64,000 bases of DNA from Herbidospora yilanensis (lineage in GTDB: Bacteria; Actinomycetota; Actinomycetes; Streptosporangiales; Streptosporangiaceae). The DNA lies in the NCBI RefSeq assembly GCF_001570565.1, contig NZ_BBXE01000030.1:110350-174349 (forward strand). The letters are read 5' to 3'. Made by a program: the position numbers and the translations under genes. Below the pieces are notes generated by a model. That model was not told the origin of the DNA and ran no database searches. It worked only from the letters and a program-made list of their open reading frames with translations. Position 1 is the first letter of the stretch. Each line of letters opens with the position of its first letter. Of this stretch, positions 60,295 to 64,000 are shown one piece after another.

Positions 60295-62238
60295 ATGCAT
60301 CATGACCCGTTGTTGCCACCGGTGGTGGCACGGGCCCTCGACGACTACCGCGCCCTGCTGGCCGAGCACGGCATCACCTGGGGTGAACCGCCGATCGGCT
60401 ATGTGCGCATGCTGAGCTTCCTCCGGTTTCCGGACGAGGCGTATCAGATGTCCGGCGACACCGACCTCGACCGGGCCTTCCGCGACGCCGTCAGCGGCCG
60501 GGAGGCCCCCGACGGGCTGACCGTGCTGCGGCTCACCCCCCGCGGCTACATCCTGGAGGCCCGTTCGTGCGCGGTGCTCTCGGCGACCCCCGTGCCGGGC
60601 GTGCTCCTGGTCGACTCGGCCCGTACGACCACCGCCACGGTCACCCTCGACGGGACCGAGCACGTCATCGCCCCGGGCGGCGCCCGCCTGGCCGAGTTCG
60701 CCAGCGACAGCGACCTGCGCTGCGACGGCGAGCCGGTCGACCTGTCGGTGCTCACCCGGGCGGCGGTGCCCGCGCGGCTGCGCCTGCGGGCCGGCTTCCC
60801 CTGCCGCTGGAGCGTGACGTCGACCGACGGCCAGGGCTGGTGGCCCGACGGCGTCCCGCACCGGCGCGACTACCACGGCGTGCCCTACTTCCACGGCGAC
60901 GACCTGACGGTGGCCGTGCCGGCCGAACCGCTGGTCGTGCGGGTGACCCGCGGCATGGAGTACGAACTGGCGGAGACCCAGGTCGTGCCGTCGCCCTGGC
61001 GCGAGACCACGGTCGAGCTCACCCCGGCCCGCGTCTACGACGCCGCCGCGAGGGGATGGTACGGCGCCGACCTGCACGTCCACCTCAACTGGGCGGGCGA
61101 CGTGGTGGCCGCCCCGGCCGAGGCCGCCGTCATGCAGCACGGCGAGGACCTGCACGTGCTCAACCTGGTGGCGGGCAACGTGGCCGGCCGCCGCGTCTAC
61201 GACCAGGAGGCGCTGCACCACTGGGCCGGCCGCGACCTGCCGTGGTCGGACGCCGGGCACGTCGCCCGGATGGGCGTCGAATACCGCAACGACCTGCTCG
61301 GCCACGTGCACGCCTTCGGCCTGGCCGCCCCGCCGTCGATCTACCACACCGGCTTCCTCGACGACGCCGACTGGCCCCCGAACGGCGCCGCCTGCGGTGA
61401 ACTGCGCGAACTCCAGGCGGTGCTCGGCTACGCCCACCCGTTCCACGGCCCGGTCGCCACACCGGGCGACGTCATCGGCGCGGCCAGGCGCGACTGCAAC
61501 GCCCGCGCCCTGGTCGTCGACGCCGCGCTCGGCCTGGTCGACGGCGTCGAACTGCTGCACTTCTCCGAGTTCTCCGGCACCGTCGAGGTCTACCGCCGCC
61601 TGCTCGGCGCGGGCAACCGGCTGGCCGCGCTGGCGGGCACCGACTCGATGTTGTCGTACACCCGGCAGGACACCGTCTCCAGCCCGCCCGGCTGGGAACG
61701 CGTGTACGCCCGTCTCGGCGGCCCCCTCTCCGCCGAGGCCTACGCGCACGCCGTGCGGCAGGGCCGCACCTTCGCCACCACCGGCCCGTGGCTGGAGCTG
61801 ACCGCCGGGGGAGCCGAGATCGGCGACACCTGGTGCCTGGCGGCCGGCGACGAGATCGAGGTCGTCGCCCGCAGCGTCGGTCCCGAGGTGGAACGCCTGG
61901 AGATCGTCACCGCCGACGGCGTGGCCGCCGCCGGTCCGGGCGGCGAACTCCGGGCCACCCTGACCGTCACCGAACCCACCTACATCGTCGCCACCGCGAG
62001 CGGCGGCCCCCACCGCCGCAGCCTGCACCGCCGGGTGTACGCCCACACCAGCCCCATCTACGTCGACGTCGCCGGCCGCCCGGTCGCCCGCGTGGAGGAC
62101 GTGCGGTGGTGCCTCGAATGGCTGGCCCTGCTCGACCAGACCGTCCGGACGCACGCCCGCCTCGACTCCCCGAGCCAGCTCGCCGACCACCTCGACCTGA
62201 TCGAGAAGGCCGCCCAGATCTACCGCTCGCGCCTCTGA
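60295..62238 (+). CDS. CehA/McbA-family PHP metallohydrolase
   Basis: A 647-residue enzyme. The C-terminal half carries PHP-type metal-binding motifs: WYGADLHVHLNWAGD (HxH), MQHGEDLHVLNLVAGN, LGYAHPFHGP (His pair), FSEFSGTVE and AGTDSMLSYTR (Asp). An N-terminal beta-rich region (1-260) is typical of these proteins. CehA and McbA relatives cleave carbamates or amides, but this one could process another ester. ATG 60295 follows GGGGAGG at 6 bases; in-frame GTG 60256 and ATG 60262 upstream are less well spaced. No signal peptide. Confidence 0.82.
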   Translation: MHHDPLLPPVVARALDDYRALLAEHGITWGEPPIGYVRMLSFLRFPDEAYQMSGDTDLDRAFRDAVSGREAPDGLTVLRLTPRGYILEARSCAVLSATPVPGVLLVDSARTTTATVTLDGTEHVIAPGGARLAEFASDSDLRCDGEPVDLSVLTRAAVPARLRLRAGFPCRWSVTSTDGQGWWPDGVPHRRDYHGVPYFHGDDLTVAVPAEPLVVRVTRGMEYELAETQVVPSPWRETTVELTPARVYDAAARGWYGADLHVHLNWAGDVVAAPAEAAVMQHGEDLHVLNLVAGNVAGRRVYDQEALHHWAGRDLPWSDAGHVARMGVEYRNDLLGHVHAFGLAAPPSIYHTGFLDDADWPPNGAACGELRELQAVLGYAHPFHGPVATPGDVIGAARRDCNARALVVDAALGLVDGVELLHFSEFSGTVEVYRRLLGAGNRLAALAGTDSMLSYTRQDTVSSPPGWERVYARLGGPLSAEAYAHAVRQGRTFATTGPWLELTAGGAEIGDTWCLAAGDEIEVVARSVGPEVERLEIVTADGVAAAGPGGELRATLTVTEPTYIVATASGGPHRRSLHRRVYAHTSPIYVDVAGRPVARVEDVRWCLEWLALLDQTVRTHARLDSPSQLADHLDLIEKAAQIYRSRL

Positions 62239-62318
62239 CGGAAATTGGTTTGCGGGCCGGCGACCCGGCCGCCTAGCGTTGACGACGTCACATCGCCTGC
62301 CCGGGGGAGATCCGTTGG

Positions 62319-62367
62319 AGCTCTAGAGATCATGTCCGTTTCTCTCTGACACATGACCTCTGGAGCT
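62319..62367 (+). promoter_or_regulatory. Leader hairpin that sequesters the ABC-F ribosome-binding site
   Basis: Bases 62319-62335 pair with 62351-62367 (15 Watson-Crick pairs, one G-T, one mismatch). The right arm contains the GGAG at 62362-62365 that serves the ABC-F start at 62376, and the left arm contains the start codon of a 5-codon frame. This is the layout of antibiotic-responsive translational attenuators: ribosome stalling on the leader would open the hairpin and free the GGAG. Confidence 0.6.
62332..62349 (+). CDS. Putative leader peptide MSVSL
   Basis: ATG 62332 opens a 5-codon frame (M-S-V-S-L, stop) with GGAG 11 bases before. It lies inside the attenuator hairpin 26 bases ahead of the ABC-F start. 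Short leader frames of this kind regulate resistance ABC-F genes by drug-induced stalling. No coding potential can be tested on five codons, so the support is positional. Confidence 0.5.
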   Translation: MSVSL

Positions 62368-62375
62368 GGTGCGCC

Positions 62376-63944
62376 ATGTTGCGCTGCGACGATCTCTTCT
62401 TCTATTGGGCCGACGGCACCCCCGTCTTCGAAGGCCTCGACCTCGTGATCGGCCCCGGCGTGACCGGGCTGATCGGGGTCAACGGTTCCGGCAAGTCCAC
62501 CCTTCTCAAGCTGGCCGCGGGCGAGCTGGTGCCCATCCGGGGCTCGATCCAGGTGTCGGGCTCGGTCGGCCATCTCCGGCAGAACCTGCCGCTCGGCGTG
62601 GGACGCACCGTCTCCGACCTCATGGGCATCACCGTGGCCAGGCACGCCCTGCACGCCATCGAGGCCGGCGACACCTCCGAGGAGCACTTCGAGAACGTCG
62701 TGTGGGACGTCGAGGAACGCGCCCGCGCCGAACTCGACCGGCTCGGCCTCGACGACGTCGGACTCGACCGGACCGTCGCCACGCTGTCGGGCGGCGAGAC
62801 GGTCATGGTCGGCCTCGCCGCCGAGTTCCTGCGCGCCCCCGACGTGCTGCTCCTCGACGAACCGACCAACAACCTCGACCTGGCCGCCCGCCACCGGCTC
62901 TACGACGCCGTCACCTCCTGGCCGGGCACGATCGTCGTGGTCAGCCACGACCGGGTGCTGCTCGACCTCGTCGACCGGCTCGCCGAACTGCCCGACGGGC
63001 GGGTGTTCGGGGGCGGGCTGACGGCGTACGAAGAGGTGCTCGAAGTGGAGCAGGAGGCGGCCGAGCGCATGGTCCGCGCGGCCGAGGGCGAGGTGCGGCG
63101 CGAGAAGCGGGAACTCGTCGAGGCCCACGAGAAGCTCGCGAAGCGGGTGCGCTACGGCAGGAAGATGGAGGAGCGGAAGCGTGAGCCGAAGATCGTCATG
63201 GGCGCGCGCAAACGTGCCCAGCAGGAGAGCGCCGGCAAGCACCGCATCATGCACGAACAACGCCTCGCCGACGCCCGCGACCGCCTGACCGAGGCCGAGG
63301 AGGCGGTCCGCGACGAGGCCGGGATCCGCGTCGACCTGCCGGGCACGGCAGTGCCGCAGACCCGGATGGTCCTGTCGTTCCCGCTCGGCGGCACGTTCGT
63401 CACCGACCGCGACGTGTCGGGGCCGCTGGAGGTGGTGCCGGAACGGCGCGGCCGGGAACCGTCGGAGCTCGTCGTCAGGGGCCCCGAACGCATCGCGCTG
63501 CTCGGCCCGAACGGGTCGGGCAAGACGACGCTGCTGGAGGCCGTCACCCGGTGGCCCGCGCTCGTGCCGACGCGCTATCTGCCGCAGCGGCTCGACGTGC
63601 TCGACGAGACGGTCAGCGTCGCGGCCAACGTGCGCGCCGTCGCGCCCGAGGCGTCGGAGAACGAGATCCGCGCGGGCCTCGCGCGGTTCCTGTTCCGCGG
63701 CGACCGCGCCGAGCAGATCGCCGGCACGTTGTCGGGCGGGGAGAGGTTCCGGGCCGCGCTGGCCCGGCTGCTGTTCGCCCAGCCGCAACTGCTGCTGCTC
63801 GACGAGCCGACGAACAACCTCGACCTGGCGAGCGTGCGCCAGCTCGCGGGCGCGCTGTCGGGCTACCGGGGAGCGCTGATCGTGGCCAGCCACGACCTGC
63901 CGTTCCTCGACTCGATCGGCATCACGCGGCGGCTGGACCTGTGA
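62376..63944 (+). CDS. ABC-F family ATPase (ribosome-associated type)
   Basis: A 522-residue protein with two ABC domains and no membrane part. Domain 1: GVNGSGKSTLLKLAAGE (Walker A), TLSGGETVMVGLAAEFLRAPDVLLLDEPTNNLDL (signature and Walker B). Domain 2: LLGPNGSGKTTLLEAVTRWP, TLSGGERFRAALARLLFAQPQLLLLDEPTNNLDL. Between them is a charged linker helix pair (EVRREKRELVEAHEKLAKRVRYGRKMEERKREPK), the P-site interaction domain, with a long arm typical of ribosome-protection or translation-rescue ABC-F proteins. The leader attenuator ahead suggests induction by ribosome-targeting antibiotics. A hairpin follows the stop. Confidence 0.93.
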   Translation: MLRCDDLFFYWADGTPVFEGLDLVIGPGVTGLIGVNGSGKSTLLKLAAGELVPIRGSIQVSGSVGHLRQNLPLGVGRTVSDLMGITVARHALHAIEAGDTSEEHFENVVWDVEERARAELDRLGLDDVGLDRTVATLSGGETVMVGLAAEFLRAPDVLLLDEPTNNLDLAARHRLYDAVTSWPGTIVVVSHDRVLLDLVDRLAELPDGRVFGGGLTAYEEVLEVEQEAAERMVRAAEGEVRREKRELVEAHEKLAKRVRYGRKMEERKREPKIVMGARKRAQQESAGKHRIMHEQRLADARDRLTEAEEAVRDEAGIRVDLPGTAVPQTRMVLSFPLGGTFVTDRDVSGPLEVVPERRGREPSELVVRGPERIALLGPNGSGKTTLLEAVTRWPALVPTRYLPQRLDVLDETVSVAANVRAVAPEASENEIRAGLARFLFRGDRAEQIAGTLSGGERFRAALARLLFAQPQLLLLDEPTNNLDLASVRQLAGALSGYRGALIVASHDLPFLDSIGITRRLDL

Positions 63945-63950
63945 GAACGC

Positions 63951-63987
63951 GGAGAGCCGCGACCCTGTCACAGGGGCGCGGCTCTCC
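63951..63987 (+). terminator. Hairpin terminator of the ABC-F gene
   Basis: GGAGAGCCGCG (63951-63961) pairs with CGCGGCTCTCC (63977-63987), extended by five inner pairs after one mismatch. It begins 6 bases after the stop codon. No U-tract, as usual in this organism group. Confidence 0.7.
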
Positions 63988-64000
63988 GGACGTTCGGGGG

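Overview
The window is about 70% GC, with GTG and TTG starts, tightly packed genes and a gene set typical of a filamentous actinomycete: family 2 encapsulins with a geosmin-type terpene cyclase, FxSxx-COOH peptide loci, sortase F and Ser/Thr kinase remnants, a large secreted alpha-1,3-glucanase, and a mutAB-meaB operon. A member of the Streptosporangiales fits best, but this is inferred from gene content and not from a marker gene. LAYOUT. 1-3.1 kb: end of a sugar kinase gene, a sugar isomerase, and two small coiled-coil proteins, one built from 21-bp tandem repeats. 3.5-7.7 kb: a three-gene nanocompartment operon with a family 2B encapsulin carrying a cyclic-nucleotide-type domain, a two-domain terpene cyclase, and a second encapsulin without that domain. 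7.9-15.5 kb: a DUF4041/GIY-YIG protein, NUDIX hydrolase, decayed genes, TetR, PadR with a clear operator, a nucleotidyltransferase, an Old Yellow Enzyme with an ArsR regulator, and a hydrolase-like protein that lacks its nucleophile. 15.8-20.1 kb: a GH87 alpha-1,3-glucanase of 1430 residues. 20.1-21.8 kb: a DUF4253 protein and a scar of truncated kinase and sortase genes. 21.8-42 kb: the most interesting part, two neighbouring FxSxx-COOH (Fxs) peptide-modification loci. Locus 1 (21.8-31 kb) has a membrane protein, radical SAM FxsB, a stand-alone HExxH peptide-modification protein, an NB-ARC/TPR protein (FxsT), a 47-residue precursor ending FQSSY, a SIR2-like protein and an nSTAND-type ATPase with repeats. 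Locus 2 (33.5-42 kb, all minus strand) has a 54-residue precursor ending FQASI, a fused radical SAM-HExxH enzyme that itself ends FQSQS, an AAC(3)-family acetyltransferase, the TIR-like FxsC, and a 1295-residue FxsT with MinD-like, TIR-like, NB-ARC and TPR regions. An MFS transporter and an alpha/beta hydrolase lie between the loci. 42.5-49.1 kb: M20 peptidase, lipase-like protein, DUF5925 AAA ATPase, amidase, mtnA and a MetE-like methyltransferase. 49.2-51.1 kb: a peptidoglycan amidase interrupted by a 364-residue intein. 51.1-55.8 kb: methylmalonyl-CoA mutase operon. 55.9-60.1 kb: a four-gene TelA / von Willebrand A / substrate-binding-protein operon. 60.3-64 kb: a CehA/McbA-type PHP metallohydrolase and an ABC-F ATPase behind a leader that looks like a translational attenuator. 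HOW THE PARTS FIT. The two Fxs loci combine peptide modification (crosslinking, hydroxylation, possibly acetylation) with proteins whose domains are typical of bacterial immunity and signalling: SIR2, TIR, STAND NTPases and TPRs. My reading is a modified-peptide-linked surveillance or signalling system; the sequence supports the parts list but does not prove that function. The methionine-related genes mtnA and MetE-like are adjacent, and the mutA-mutB-meaB genes form a translationally coupled unit.
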